Positions 1-9,439 are shown, counted from the first letter of the stretch. The stretch: DNA of 64,000 nucleotides from Mermis nigrescens (GCA_036768485.1 JAVLUZ010000146.1:186001-250000); one strand, 5' to 3'. Numbers and translations are program-made. The notes: generated by a model from the letters alone, not told the origin.

Positions 1-135
1 TCGGCGCGGAAAATTTTGAAGTTTTTGCCTTTTTGAACTTAGTTTTCTGGACATACATTATTGCAACAAAAAATCAACAATATTTCTGAAAAATTTCGGG
101 GGCAGGTACTCCCAATGCCCCTGGCTACGCCTATG
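1..135 (-). mobile_element. Terminus of a hAT/Tip100-like element, cut by window edge
   Basis: Read on the minus strand, the segment begins at 135 with CATAGGCGTAGCCAGG, a terminus type common in animal hAT (Tip100-like) elements. It is followed by G-rich sequence with CCC/GGG runs. The other end lies outside the window, so no target-site duplication can be checked. It sits inside the older hAT fragment that spans 1-671. No coding sequence is visible. The family assignment is from memory of terminus types. Confidence 0.35.
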
Positions 136-555
136 GCTGACTGCATTTGGAACATCGATAGGCTTTGAACCAGGTCTATCTAAAACAGTTGCGCGCACGA
201 TGTGAATAAAAGTTGCAGTTTAAATTTATATAATGGTCACAGAAGTGAATGAATTATAAAAAAGCGTCGCTAACAGATAATTTCTTGTTTAAATTTGTTT
301 ACAATGAAGAATAAGAAGAATTCGGCACAAATAAAATAATGTAAAGAGCTGAATAATGGAATATGCCTAGACCGTATGCGCAATATATTGTGATAATAGG
401 AAATATTAACAGACTCGCTTATTTAACATTTTACGGTTGATTATATCAAATCACATGTACATTGTGATTCAGTCGCACTTAAGAAGTAATATGTTTCTAG
501 GTTTCTAATTCAATTCTTAGCACATATTGCATAACTCCAGTGCTAATTTTCCATT

Positions 556-665
556 TTATATTAGGGGATTCGGTTACCCGGGTACCCGTAGGGTACCCGG
601 GTAGTAAAATTATTTTCTACCCGGGTACCTGGTATACCCGGTACCCGTTCGGGTACCCTCGTGCA
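556..665. repeat. Multi-dyad terminal repeat with GGGTACCC palindromes
   Basis: The stretch consists of overlapping palindromes (ACCCGGGTA, GGGTACCC) arranged around a central TTATTTTC spacer, so it can fold into several alternative hairpins. The same arrangement recurs at 49912-49995 and, in decayed form, at 51187-51255. It is the subterminal part of the hAT element ending at 671. Confidence 0.7.
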
Positions 666-671
666 GCTCTA

Positions 672-1054
672 ATAACAATACATTACTTCATAATAATTAC
701 ACTACACAATAAATGTCGGAACAACTCCGACCCACGCTACTATTACTCAACCTTCCATCTTAACCTAGCGTTCCAACACTCACTATCTCCATCGAAAATG
801 ATCAACTTCGTACAAAAACGTATGAACAAATTTGCCTAGAGAAAACTGAAAAGACGCTAAAAACGGCGTCGTCTTAAATAAATATTAAGTGACAAATACA
901 TAGATGAACATGCTAATAAATGTCTTAAACGTGAAACGACAAGAAATGCGTATTAAAGCCTAAACTGTAAGAAATCTATTTACAATGTGTTCAGAAATGT
1001 AGCAAATGTTAATATCAACTTTAAACAAATAAGCTTTTCTTGTTATACGCTACA
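672..1054 (-). repeat. 3' LTR of the PWWP/exonuclease gypsy element (tip missing)
   Basis: This stretch aligns along its length with 8046-8440 (shared blocks around AAATGTCGGAACAACTCC and AACGTGAAACGACAAGAA). On the sense strand it starts with TGTAGCG immediately after a purine-rich tract. The sense 3' end stops at the hAT terminus at 671, about 10 bp before the presumed LTR end seen in the other LTR. Confidence 0.9.
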
Positions 1055-1067
1055 CCCCTCCGGCACT
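1055..1067 (-). promoter_or_regulatory. Polypurine tract (plus-strand primer site)
   Basis: The sense strand reads AGTGCCGGAGGGG directly before TGTAGC of the 3' LTR. A purine-rich tract abutting the 3' LTR is the usual plus-strand priming site of LTR retroelements. Its position fixes the LTR boundary and shows that the exonuclease region (ending at 1101) lies inside the element. Confidence 0.7.
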
Positions 1068-1100
1068 AAGAGAAAATTCTCCCATTCCTAAGAACTAAAC

Positions 1101-2439
1101 TTACAAAACACGACTAGTATCGTTAGGGTGTCGACGACGATGACGACGATTATGACGACGATGAGGCAACACGACCCGAAAAGCATCTTTGATCGACTTG
1201 GCCTCAACTCCCGATTTTTCCTTGGCTTTATTAAAAATTTGGGCTCGACGAGCAAACGTATGCGTGTTGACTTGCATGTCCATTCGTCGACGCAGTACCC
1301 TTTTCATCAAAATCGCATGCAGACCGCACAAAATATCATACGAATTTCCACGGCTGTTGAGGAACTGGTCACAAAATTCGTTCCAGCGAGTGCCGTAACG
1401 ATATGCTTTTCTCCAAGCTCGTTTAAAATCGTACGCATCGGTCTTTACACGTCGATCTAAATTTGGCGGCAAAGCATCTAAGCGCTCCTGGACGATTAAT
1501 TCGACGACTTCTGGCAAAATAGTTGGAGGAGGAGTCTCCAAACCCAACGTGACGACGCTATTTTGGGGATTGGATGGGGGAGGAGTCTCCTTGACCACCA
1601 CAATCCTCAAACGCGACCCTAACGTAGACGCCACAGAACCGTCGATCCACACGCCCAATACGCTCCAAAGCAAACCAACTTCTAACGCTGCCAACGCATC
1701 TCTCGCCGCATAAACGACCATCGTAGGCAAAAAATTATGCAACGATCGGTTCCAAAATAACCCGTAGCCGCGATTTTCTTTGGGCAGTTCGAGCCCAAAC
1801 CCATAACGAACGAACGACGCCAAGGTAGCTTTATTCGAGCTCCAGGCGTCCGGAAAATTACCAAGTCGCCTTTGACCTTCCAGATGACGATACCGACGAA
1901 ATAAATCGTGAATTTCGGTACGACCAAACGATACAATGTCGCCAAACGAACGGCAAAGCGCTCTGATATCTTGGTCGAAGTCCTGGCCAAACTTAATAAT
2001 CGACGTGTCTTCGAGCAAGCTCACCAGCGAGTCTGGTTGCTGATTGAATCGATGAAGGTCAAAAATATAAACCAAACCATCCAAATTAGCTATTTGGATG
2101 ATGCGAGCGAAACCGCCCTTCGCATCTTTCTCAATCGAAGGCGACGAAAATTTTTTCTGCCAAGTAGGCCATTTTCGATATTCGCAATGCCAATTAACAA
2201 ATTCGGCGTCGATACCGTAGCACGATCGGAAAATCAGGCGCCCATGGCGTCCTCAAAACCTCAATTGCACGCCGACAATCCTCCAAATTTTGAACAGCAC
2301 GAACTCGACGTAGTTGAAATGGCTCGCGACCCAAAGCTCGCAGCCAACCACGACAAATCGGTCCAAATTTCGTTTCATCTACTCTCTCAAGATTTTCGAG
2401 CATTTCTCGAGGTCGACCGAATGGCAAAAAATCCGACAT
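1101..2439 (-). pseudogene. Third ORF: DEDDy 3'-5' exonuclease (RNase D/WRN/MUT-7 type), one frameshift
   Basis: Seen: an N-terminal frame opens with ATG at 2439 and runs to about 2220. A one-base shift then leads into a long frame ending with TAA at 1101. The joined product would be about 445 residues. Exonuclease motif I is DAE (about 2210-2202). Motif II is DxxxL in FDQDIRAL (about 1980-1957). Motif III is YAARD (about 1712-1698), so all five DEDDy catalytic residues are present. The C-terminal 190 residues are basic and end in an Arg/His-rich tail. Known: this fold removes nucleotides from 3' ends of RNA or DNA. The region lies between pol and the polypurine tract, where some gypsy elements carry env. 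Its base composition is visibly GC-richer than gag-pol, which suggests capture from a host gene. The frameshift near 2220 could be a mutation, an assembly error or programmed shifting. The upstream frame has no ATG of its own before motif I. Confidence 0.85.
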
Positions 2440-2589
2440 AATTTGCAAAAATTGAATGCGTTTCTAAATAATTCGAAAACGCGTTTTGCACTTAAAACTT
2501 AGGCAACAGAGAAGTAGCAAGGCAAGATTAGCTTATTAATTAACAAAACTATCAACTAATACTATGTACAAATATGCCAAGTAGCATAA
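2440..2589 (-). other. Spacer between pol stop and exonuclease ORF
   Basis: About 150 AT-rich bases separate the pol stop codon from the first ATG of the exonuclease region. No coding potential is visible. A TTTAG sequence near 2469 could serve as a splice acceptor for a subgenomic message, but this is only a possibility. Confidence 0.4.
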
Positions 2590-3939
2590 TTAATTATCAG
2601 ACAATTCTGCAGCCTGTATTTCCGGGCAGTCCTGACAGGCCATTTTAAATGCTTCAGAAAATCCTTTCATTCGATTATTAGCAAACAAGTGAGTACTTGT
2701 TCCAAATAAAATTACTTTTTCTGATTCGCAAAGTCCGAAACATTTCTTTAAAACGTAGAAACGTACTGGAACTTTTTCGTAATCCTTAAGATTTAATTTT
2801 GCCGGAATGTCCGTAAAATTAATCACTTTAGCTGGCCAAAATGGATAACCTTTTATCTTAGCAAAGACTACATCGCCAACTTTGAAATTTTGCCTTAATT
2901 TTGAATTTTCAAAATTCTCAGCTTTTTTCAAACGATTAACGTGTACTAACTTTGAAAAGCGTTCGTCCGCAATTAAAGTTATTTTTACGTTTAAATTGGA
3001 AATCTTTTCGCTTATTTTAAATGGTCCATCCCATTTTAAAGCTAATTTCGGGGAAATCCCCTCGCCTAAATTGGCTTTACGCAAATAAACAATATCACCA
3101 ACATCGAAATCGATTTTAGTAGATTTTTTGTCATACTCTACCTTTTGCCGTTTTTGAGCTTTTTCAATAGAATTTCGAGCTTGTTCTTGCATTTCGGATA
3201 AAGTAGTTTTTAGAAAATCTACATAATTTTCCTCTGTATAAACAGAACGTTGTTCAGGAGAAATTTGCACTTCTAAAGGATATCTAGGCTCTCTACCATA
3301 CATAAGCATGAATGGTGAGATGCCTGTGGATTCTTGACCACAAGCGCGATACGCAAAAAGAACAAAAGGCACATATAAGTCCCACAAAACTGGTTCTCGC
3401 GAGACAAGAGTAGATAAAGCTGATGTTAAAGTTCGATTGAATCTTTCAACTAAGCCATCAGTTTGAGGATGATACGCAGAAGTAAAAATTTTTTGTACTT
3501 TCAAAATTTTGCAAATTTCTTTCAATAAATTTGACGAAAAATTACCACCTTTGTCCGACAAAAGTTGTCTAGGTGTACCATGTCGACAGACAATTTCTCG
3601 TACAAAAATTTTAGCTATAGTTGAAGCTTTTAAGTCAGGTATTGGAAAAGCTTCCGCCCATTTAGTTAAATAATCTAAGAAGACTACTACATAGCGATTA
3701 CCACTTGAAGCAACTGGAAACTCCATACAATCAACTGCAATTTTGTCCCAAGGACCTTCTACAACTATACTTTGTAATGGAGCACGTACATTTGGTACCG
3801 GTGACTTACGCTTGATGCAAATTTCACACGTTTTGCACCATTCTATGACGTCCTGCGTCATGTTAGGCCACCAAAATCGTTGCAAAATTCGTCCCGTGGT
3901 TCTCGCTACGCCAAAGTGAGCACCAAATTCCGGAGTCAT
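2590..3939 (-). CDS. Pol C-terminal part: integrase with GPY/F module and PWWP domain
   Basis: This 449-residue frame continues pol after a frameshift. Residues 10-43 contain the end of the HHCC zinc-binding domain (His then CKTCEIC). The integrase core shows D70 (AVDC), D129 (LLSDKGGNF) and E165 (GLVERFNRTL). A GPY/F module with GPF lies at about 279-340. Residues 351-438 then form a PWWP domain: VGDVVFAKIKGYPFWPAKV at about 354-372, an LFGT strand near 411, and a closing helix KGFSEAF near 425. Known: PWWP domains bind DNA and H3K36-methylated nucleosomes. The likely aromatic cage residues Y365, W368 and F412 are present by alignment from memory. Inference: the domain may steer integration to transcribed chromatin, as chromodomains steer chromoviruses to H3K9-methylated chromatin. 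The first Met may not be a true start, because the protein should be fused to the upstream frame. Confidence 0.92.
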   Translation of the reverse strand: MTPEFGAHFGVARTTGRILQRFWWPNMTQDVIEWCKTCEICIKRKSPVPNVRAPLQSIVVEGPWDKIAVDCMEFPVASSGNRYVVVFLDYLTKWAEAFPIPDLKASTIAKIFVREIVCRHGTPRQLLSDKGGNFSSNLLKEICKILKVQKIFTSAYHPQTDGLVERFNRTLTSALSTLVSREPVLWDLYVPFVLFAYRACGQESTGISPFMLMYGREPRYPLEVQISPEQRSVYTEENYVDFLKTTLSEMQEQARNSIEKAQKRQKVEYDKKSTKIDFDVGDIVYLRKANLGEGISPKLALKWDGPFKISEKISNLNVKITLIADERFSKLVHVNRLKKAENFENSKLRQNFKVGDVVFAKIKGYPFWPAKVINFTDIPAKLNLKDYEKVPVRFYVLKKCFGLCESEKVILFGTSTHLFANNRMKGFSEAFKMACQDCPEIQAAELSDN

Positions 3940-6900
3940 GGAATTCTTTCAGCATCGTGGAAACCCACGCGCGTGGAATGACTGTTTGCCATATCATCAC
4001 GCTACTCCTTTTCGGTCTGTACCGACGAACTAAAACATTATTAATAACGTCAAATTCGTTCTTAATTTCTAACGGGCATTTAATTGTCGTTAACTGTGCT
4101 TTAATATTAGATATGAATTCATCCTTTTCGGTTTCGACTTGAAATTCGTTTTCTGGCTCATTCAAAATAACGGGCGAAACATTTGAATTTCTAGAAAGCC
4201 AGTCAGAAGCGCCATTTTCTTTACCAGGCGTAAAACAAATTTCAAAATCAAATTCTTGAAGTTTTAAAGCCCATCGCATTAATTTACCACTAGGATCTTT
4301 CAGATTTAACAACCATTTTAAAGGCTTATGGTCTGTCTTTATTATAAATTTATTACCATACAAATAGTCTCTAAAGTATTTACAGCCCCAAACAATGCCA
4401 AGCGCTTCACGCTCTATCGTTGCGTAATTTCTTTCATGCACATTAAGAACGCGAGAAGCATAGGCAAGTACCCATTCGTCCTCTCCGCTTCTCTGACTTA
4501 ATACAGCACCCAAAGCATTACTGCTTGCGTCAGTATTGAGCACGAAAGTAGCACTTGCATCAAAAATTGGGAATTTCAAAATCGGAGGGCTGACAAAATC
4601 ACTTTTTAGTTCTTCAAATATTTTATTATGCTTTTCAGTCCAAACGAATTTTTCTTTTTTACTTGTTAATTTGTATAAAGGACCAACTTTACAAGCTAAA
4701 TTAGGCACAAATCGTTTAAACCATTGAATAGAACCAAGAAAACTTTGCAATTGTTTTACAGTTTTAGGTGGTTCAGCTTTAATGATACCAGAAATTTTCT
4801 TAGGATCAGGTCGGATCCCGTCCTTCGAGATTACATGACCTAAGTAAGTCACCTCGGATTGCAAAAAATTGCATTTTTCTGGTTTTATTTTTAAATTGAC
4901 TTTTCTCAACGCCGAAAATACGTCGCTAAGATCTTCTAGATGTTTTTCAAACGTTTTTGAAAACACCAAAATATCGTCAATATAAACTAAACAAGAACGC
5001 CATTGTAGGCCAGAGAGAGCAATTTCCATTATTCTCTGAAAATCTGCTGGTGCGTTTTTGATTCCGAAAGGCATGACATTAAATTCGTAATGCCCAAAAC
5101 TTGTTGTGAAAGCAGTTTTTTCACGCGAATCCGAGTCCATTTCTATTTGCCAGTAACCAGAACGCAAATCAAGAGTGGAGAAAAACTTAGCACCCGCAAG
5201 GCTGTCCAAACATTCTTGGAGCCTCGGGATTGGATAAATGTCAGTTTTGGTTACCTTATTTAGACCTCGATAATCTACAACGGGGCGCATTGTCCCGTCC
5301 TTTTTCTTCACAAGAAACATATTTGCCGACCAAGGACTTCTAGAAGGAACAATTATGTCATCTTTTTCCATTTCTTTTACGATTTTTTCGAGCTCTAATT
5401 TTTGCCGAAATGGAATTTGAAATTGTTTCGCTTTTACTGGCCCGTGATCCCCCGTATCGATTTTGTGCTTAACTATCGTAGTTCTACCGAGAGAATCATT
5501 GCCTGAGCTGAAAATGTCGAAATTTTTCACGAGCAAATCATTCAACTCTTTCTTCTCTTGATCGTTCATTGAAAATTTCGCTTTCTCCAAACATTGCTCG
5601 ATGCATTTTTGGATATTTTTTGCATTATTTTTGCTCGTCGAAAATGAAAATTTTTCAATAGAGGTAAAGTCCTCTAGCCGACCCACTTTAGTACCGGCTT
5701 CAATAATAATAGGCTTATTATGCACATTAAGTAAACGCACAGGCACAGAATTAGTTTTAGATGATATTATAGCTGCAGCTGCAAATACAGATGTTTTGTT
5801 ACATAGATTTTCGTCCGGAACAAATAAAACATCTTTTTTAGCATTACAGTTTAGTAACTGAGCACTACATAATGCTTCACATCTTGCAGGAACGAAAATA
5901 GAATCAGTAGTACACACGTATGCAAGATTAGCGTCAGATTTTAAACTGTTATAAATAGGCTGATATAAAGAAATCTTTTCGCCATTTATAGTGCTATATC
6001 CTTCAGCTATATGAGGAATTACATAATGCTTATCGATGAAATCGCATCCGAAAATGATGTTAAACGGTGCTTTTTCGACTAACGAAAATGTTTCGTTAAA
6101 AGCTTGATTACCTATCGTAAAATCTAATGCTAATTTGCCAAAAATATCTAGCTTTGAACAACTAGCAGTTCGACAAGATGTTATTGGCTTTCCTTTTTTC
6201 ACATTTAATTTTAGCTGCATGTTCACAAATTCCATAGATATAAGAGTTACATCGCTTCCTGTATCTATTAGAGCATTAGTTTCATTTCCGTTTACGCACA
6301 TTTTGACAATTGGTAACTTACGTTGTCTTAGCGTGCCTACCGTACTAGAATTTGGTCCTTCTAGTTCGAGTAGTCGCTTTACCAATTCTGCATTTTGCTG
6401 TAGAAGTTGCTCTAACGTATCGCCAACTGTATTCGTCGATTCTCTCGGCGAATCATTGGTAGAATTCTCGTGCGATGTCTTCGTCGAAACATTAGCTTGC
6501 CAACTTTGGAATTTGCGATTCTCAAAGGTGCGCGGCCAACTTTCTCGAATTTTTCCAGAAAAGCCTGTCGGACACTGATTGTTCATGTGCCCTTTTCCGC
6601 CGCACCTATAACAATTTGAAGACTGATTAGGTTTACCGTATTGACCTTTTGGCAGCATAGGTCTAGGAGCATAATTATAACGCTGATAATTATTAAAATT
6701 CGGAATATTACGCTGATAATTATTAAAATTCGGACGATTGAAAGACTTTTGAATAAAAGGTTTTTTCGGCCATTTATCCGTCTTATGATTAAAATCAGCT
6801 TTTTCCCGACTTTCGGCCCCTTTTTGTGGCAATAAATTAGCTTTTATTTCTTTTAATTGCTGTGAAAGTTCACTGATAGCCGACCATAATTTTTCGTCAC

Positions 6901-7753
6901 TCCCTTCCCCAGTCCTTACAGTCAAAACTGACTCGGATTGAGAAGGTCCTGCTCCTAGCACAGGTATGCCAGTCCACATGTCCGGTTTAAACGGCGATTC
7001 AATTCTTTTAGCAATTTCCAAAGCTTTTTCCAATGTTTCAGGTGTGCCGGAAATTGTAAAAATGCTATGATATTTAGGCAACAAACCATTAATAAATTGC
7101 ACTTTAACAAGTGTTTCTATTTCTGCCTTATTATTAATTAGATTAGGATAAGCTCGTTTACACATAGTCGTAAGCTTATGACAGAACATATCTAATGATT
7201 CGTTTGTTTCCTGCTTTCTGCCATGAAATTCAATTATCGTTTTTTCACGAACAGCTGGAGGTTGAAAATGATTGATTAAATAACCTTTAACAATCGCATA
7301 ATTATTACGCTGATCTTCAGGTATTCCAAAAAATACAGAACGTGGATACGATAGCAAGCATAATGGTAAAGCAGCTAACTTAACATCGTCGTTCAAACCA
7401 CCTGCAGAGCTTAAAGAATCGAATTCCTCGAAAAACTGGAAAATAGCCTTGCCTGTTTCACCTGCGAATTTTTTGACACTTCTTTCAGCAATTTGAAGAA
7501 ACTGCATTCGCTGCAATGCATTAACAACTTCAGAATTTTCTGCCATTTTTGTATCCTTTTCAGATTCTAAATCAAACAAATCGAAAGCTCGACTGAGTCT
7601 GCAAAACTCTTTAAAAATGTTACCTCTATCCGAGCTACCTTTTTCTTTACCGACGTGAATTTGACGAGCTTCTTCACGCTCCTTTTCAACTCGACTTCTG
7701 CTTCTAGTTACGACAGCTAACGGCGGCAGTGAATTCGATCTTCGGAGCAACAT
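3863..7753 (-). CDS. Gag-protease-reverse transcriptase-RNase H polyprotein
   Basis: One 1296-residue frame holds gag and most of pol. A retrotransposon gag domain lies at about residues 95-260, and a CCHC knuckle (CYRCGGKGHMNNQCP) at about 380-395. The aspartic protease has DTGS near 494. Reverse transcriptase lies at about 770-960 with YIDD near 922. RNase H begins with TDAS near 1074 and includes TDHKPL further on. A linker leads to the integrase zinc-binding domain, where the frame is lost. The first ATG is at 7753, but an internal Met near residue 70 (MAENSE) is an equally good gag start. Gag and pol share one frame, so no gag-pol frameshift is needed. The frame breaks near 3900-3930 between RNase H and integrase, an unlikely place for programmed shifting, so this is probably an inactivating indel or assembly error. 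Confidence 0.95.
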   Translation of the reverse strand: MLLRRSNSLPPLAVVTRSRSRVEKEREEARQIHVGKEKGSSDRGNIFKEFCRLSRAFDLFDLESEKDTKMAENSEVVNALQRMQFLQIAERSVKKFAGETGKAIFQFFEEFDSLSSAGGLNDDVKLAALPLCLLSYPRSVFFGIPEDQRNNYAIVKGYLINHFQPPAVREKTIIEFHGRKQETNESLDMFCHKLTTMCKRAYPNLINNKAEIETLVKVQFINGLLPKYHSIFTISGTPETLEKALEIAKRIESPFKPDMWTGIPVLGAGPSQSESVLTVRTGEGSDEKLWSAISELSQQLKEIKANLLPQKGAESREKADFNHKTDKWPKKPFIQKSFNRPNFNNYQRNIPNFNNYQRYNYAPRPMLPKGQYGKPNQSSNCYRCGGKGHMNNQCPTGFSGKIRESWPRTFENRKFQSWQANVSTKTSHENSTNDSPRESTNTVGDTLEQLLQQNAELVKRLLELEGPNSSTVGTLRQRKLPIVKMCVNGNETNALIDTGSDVTLISMEFVNMQLKLNVKKGKPITSCRTASCSKLDIFGKLALDFTIGNQAFNETFSLVEKAPFNIIFGCDFIDKHYVIPHIAEGYSTINGEKISLYQPIYNSLKSDANLAYVCTTDSIFVPARCEALCSAQLLNCNAKKDVLFVPDENLCNKTSVFAAAAIISSKTNSVPVRLLNVHNKPIIIEAGTKVGRLEDFTSIEKFSFSTSKNNAKNIQKCIEQCLEKAKFSMNDQEKKELNDLLVKNFDIFSSGNDSLGRTTIVKHKIDTGDHGPVKAKQFQIPFRQKLELEKIVKEMEKDDIIVPSRSPWSANMFLVKKKDGTMRPVVDYRGLNKVTKTDIYPIPRLQECLDSLAGAKFFSTLDLRSGYWQIEMDSDSREKTAFTTSFGHYEFNVMPFGIKNAPADFQRIMEIALSGLQWRSCLVYIDDILVFSKTFEKHLEDLSDVFSALRKVNLKIKPEKCNFLQSEVTYLGHVISKDGIRPDPKKISGIIKAEPPKTVKQLQSFLGSIQWFKRFVPNLACKVGPLYKLTSKKEKFVWTEKHNKIFEELKSDFVSPPILKFPIFDASATFVLNTDASSNALGAVLSQRSGEDEWVLAYASRVLNVHERNYATIEREALGIVWGCKYFRDYLYGNKFIIKTDHKPLKWLLNLKDPSGKLMRWALKLQEFDFEICFTPGKENGASDWLSRNSNVSPVILNEPENEFQVETEKDEFISNIKAQLTTIKCPLEIKNEFDVINNVLVRRYRPKRSSVMIWQTVIPRAWVSTMLKEFHDSGIWCSLWRSENHGTNFATILVA

Positions 7754-8035
7754 ACATTGGGCAAAATTTACTGTGGCAGTCCACTCGGTCTCTAAACAAA
7801 ACGGTAGTCCGTAATTTCAAAGAACCTTCAAATCGTGTAACACAATAGTATGCGCAGTCAACCCGAGTTTCAAACTCTGGGACCTCCAAATCGTGTAGCG
7901 TATTAATAAGTGAAAATATTAACGTTGACAAATGACTTTGAATCCCTTCCAGACTAGGGGCTTTCTCCTGCTTCAAGTGTAATCGCTATCTAGCAACAAT
8001 CTTGCCGAGAACAATATTATTATAACTCAACGCAA
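7754..8035 (-). other. 5' leader of the gypsy element
   Basis: This 282-base stretch lies between the 5' LTR and the first gag ATG. Short open frames occur but resemble no known protein. A primer-binding site is expected at its right edge, yet no TGG-initiated tRNA-complementary stretch is obvious there. The LTR end may therefore be misplaced by some tens of bases, or the element may use another primer. Confidence 0.5.
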
Positions 8036-8440
8036 TGTTAAATCAAATAACAATACAATACTTCATAATAAATACACTACACAATAAATGTCGGAACAAC
8101 TCCGACCCACGCTACTTTTACTCAACCTTCCATCTTAACCTAACCTTCCAACACTGACCATCTCAATCCAAAATGATCAAACAGGTCACAAAAACGTATG
8201 AACAAATTTGACTAGAGAAAACTGAAAAGACGCTAAAAACCGGCGTCGTCCTAAATAAATATTAAGTGAACAAATACATAGATGAACACTGAGACATGCT
8301 AATAAATGTCTTAAACGTGAAACGACAAGAAATTCGTATTAAAGCGTAAACTGTAAGAAATCTATTAACAACGTGTTCAGAAATGTAGCAAATGTTAATA
8401 TCAACTTTAAACAAATAAGCTTTTCTTGTTCCAGGCTACA
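8036..8440 (-). repeat. 5' LTR of the PWWP/exonuclease gypsy element
   Basis: This is the direct repeat of 672-1054. On the plus strand it begins near TGTTAAATC and ends GGCTACA, so the sense strand starts TGTAGCC. The start at 8036 is chosen as a TG near the point where similarity to the other LTR ends. The exact inner border is uncertain because the other LTR is truncated at that point. Confidence 0.85.
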
Positions 8441-8683
8441 TATATTCTATAAACATTTTTTTGTTCCGTTTGATAATGAATCTATAATGTGACACAGCAT
8501 AAGACTTTACCAAATAAACTTGAGACACGCAAATCTTTTGAATGTGCAACCATAACGTTGATAAGCAGTATGCATATGATGGGCATAATATATGTAAATT
8601 TCATTTTAAGAATTAACGTGTCGGTGTTGATTATATCTGTGGTCAAGAATGATAAATCTCAAATATGATAGAATAAGCAAAAG

Positions 8684-9165
8684 AATAAGGACTTTGTCAA
8701 AATAGGACGTATATTGTTAAAAAATAGTTATATCTAAGAAAAAAGCTGATAATTTTGACAAAACCTATTGTACATTAAAATTTGCAATCAATAAAAACTA
8801 ATCGAGTTTTCGATTCAGTCCATTTGATAAGTTCTTCTAAGTATACCCGTGCATAAATTGCTGCAAATTTTTTGCTAGAATAGGAACTATGTACACAGGT
8901 AAGCAAATTTTGAAGCATTTTAGTATTGACTAAAAATTCTTCAGGTCATTTCAGTCCCCAGATTTTTTTCTAAAATGCCTTTGACAGCCTCAAAACGTTA
9001 GGTATTCGTTACGTATCGGAAACGGTATCCTGTAATAGTTCTGACAATAATCATTCCATCGAGAAAATAAAGAATCATGACTTTGTCAAAATGGGACGTA
9101 TATTGTTAAAAAATAGTTATATCGAAGAAAAAACGCTGATAATTTTGACAAAAACCTATTATTTA
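8684..9165. repeat. Pair of ~92-bp direct repeats (8684-8776 and 9070-9165)
   Basis: Both units share TTTGTCAAAATRGGACGT, then a run containing ATTGTTAAAAAATAGTTATAT and AAGCTGATAATTTTGACA-like sequence, differing by only a few bases. They lie about 385 bp apart in the same orientation. The sequence between them is unrelated. They may be remnants of a local duplication or of one repeat family. No coding sequence is present in 8441-9430. Confidence 0.75.
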
Positions 9166-9439
9166 AAACTTCCAGGATTCTTTGGGAAGCGAACAATATA
9201 TCAGATGCCATAGCTTTTCTAGCTGTTGCGGTAGCATTCTTTTAAGGGGAAAGGGCATCTTAAAAAATAAAGGGTCTAACTGTCACTGAACATTTAGCAA
9301 CGAAATTCCCTAAAAAAATTATAAGCCTCAGATGGAGCTTTTCCAAGCAAGATTTTAATTGATTGAAGGAATTATGTCTCCTTTCAGTCCAATTATAGCC
9401 GTCAGTTTTTTGTAAATTTAAGCCATTTCATTATTACTT

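Larger units (their letters stand above)
1..671 (-). mobile_element. hAT transposon fragment (copy 1), extends off the left edge
   Basis: Positions about 180-340 are the reverse complement of about 50405-50560, which lies in a second copy carrying the 3' end of a hAT transposase gene. Both copies end in TAGAGC followed by several GGGTACCC dyads (556-665 here, 49905-50000 there). The end at 671 lies against the truncated retrotransposon LTR, so this element probably inserted into the LTR and the missing LTR tip lies beyond the window. No open hAT coding region is seen here. Confidence 0.5.
672..8440 (-). mobile_element. Ty3/gypsy LTR retrotransposon with PWWP-integrase and exonuclease ORF
   Basis: The element reads right to left: 5' LTR 8036-8440, leader, gag-pol 7753-3863, integrase with PWWP domain 3939-2590, exonuclease region 2439-1101, polypurine tract 1067-1055, 3' LTR 1054-672. 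The two LTRs are direct repeats with TGTAGC at their sense starts and, by eye, roughly 10 percent difference including small indels. RNase H before integrase places it in Ty3/gypsy. The 3' LTR tip is removed by the hAT element on its left. No tRNA primer-binding site starting TGG was found next to the 5' LTR, and no target-site duplication can be checked because the left flank is disrupted. Two frameshifts argue that this copy is dead. Confidence 0.93.

Noticed and set aside
1128..1460. Plus-strand frame overlapping the exonuclease region
   Set aside because: It is the antisense shadow of the basic C-terminal part of the exonuclease ORF and shows no motif.
7704..7976. Small ORF upstream of gag
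   Set aside because: It overlaps the gag start in another frame, has no motif, and lies in the 5' leader of the retrotransposon.
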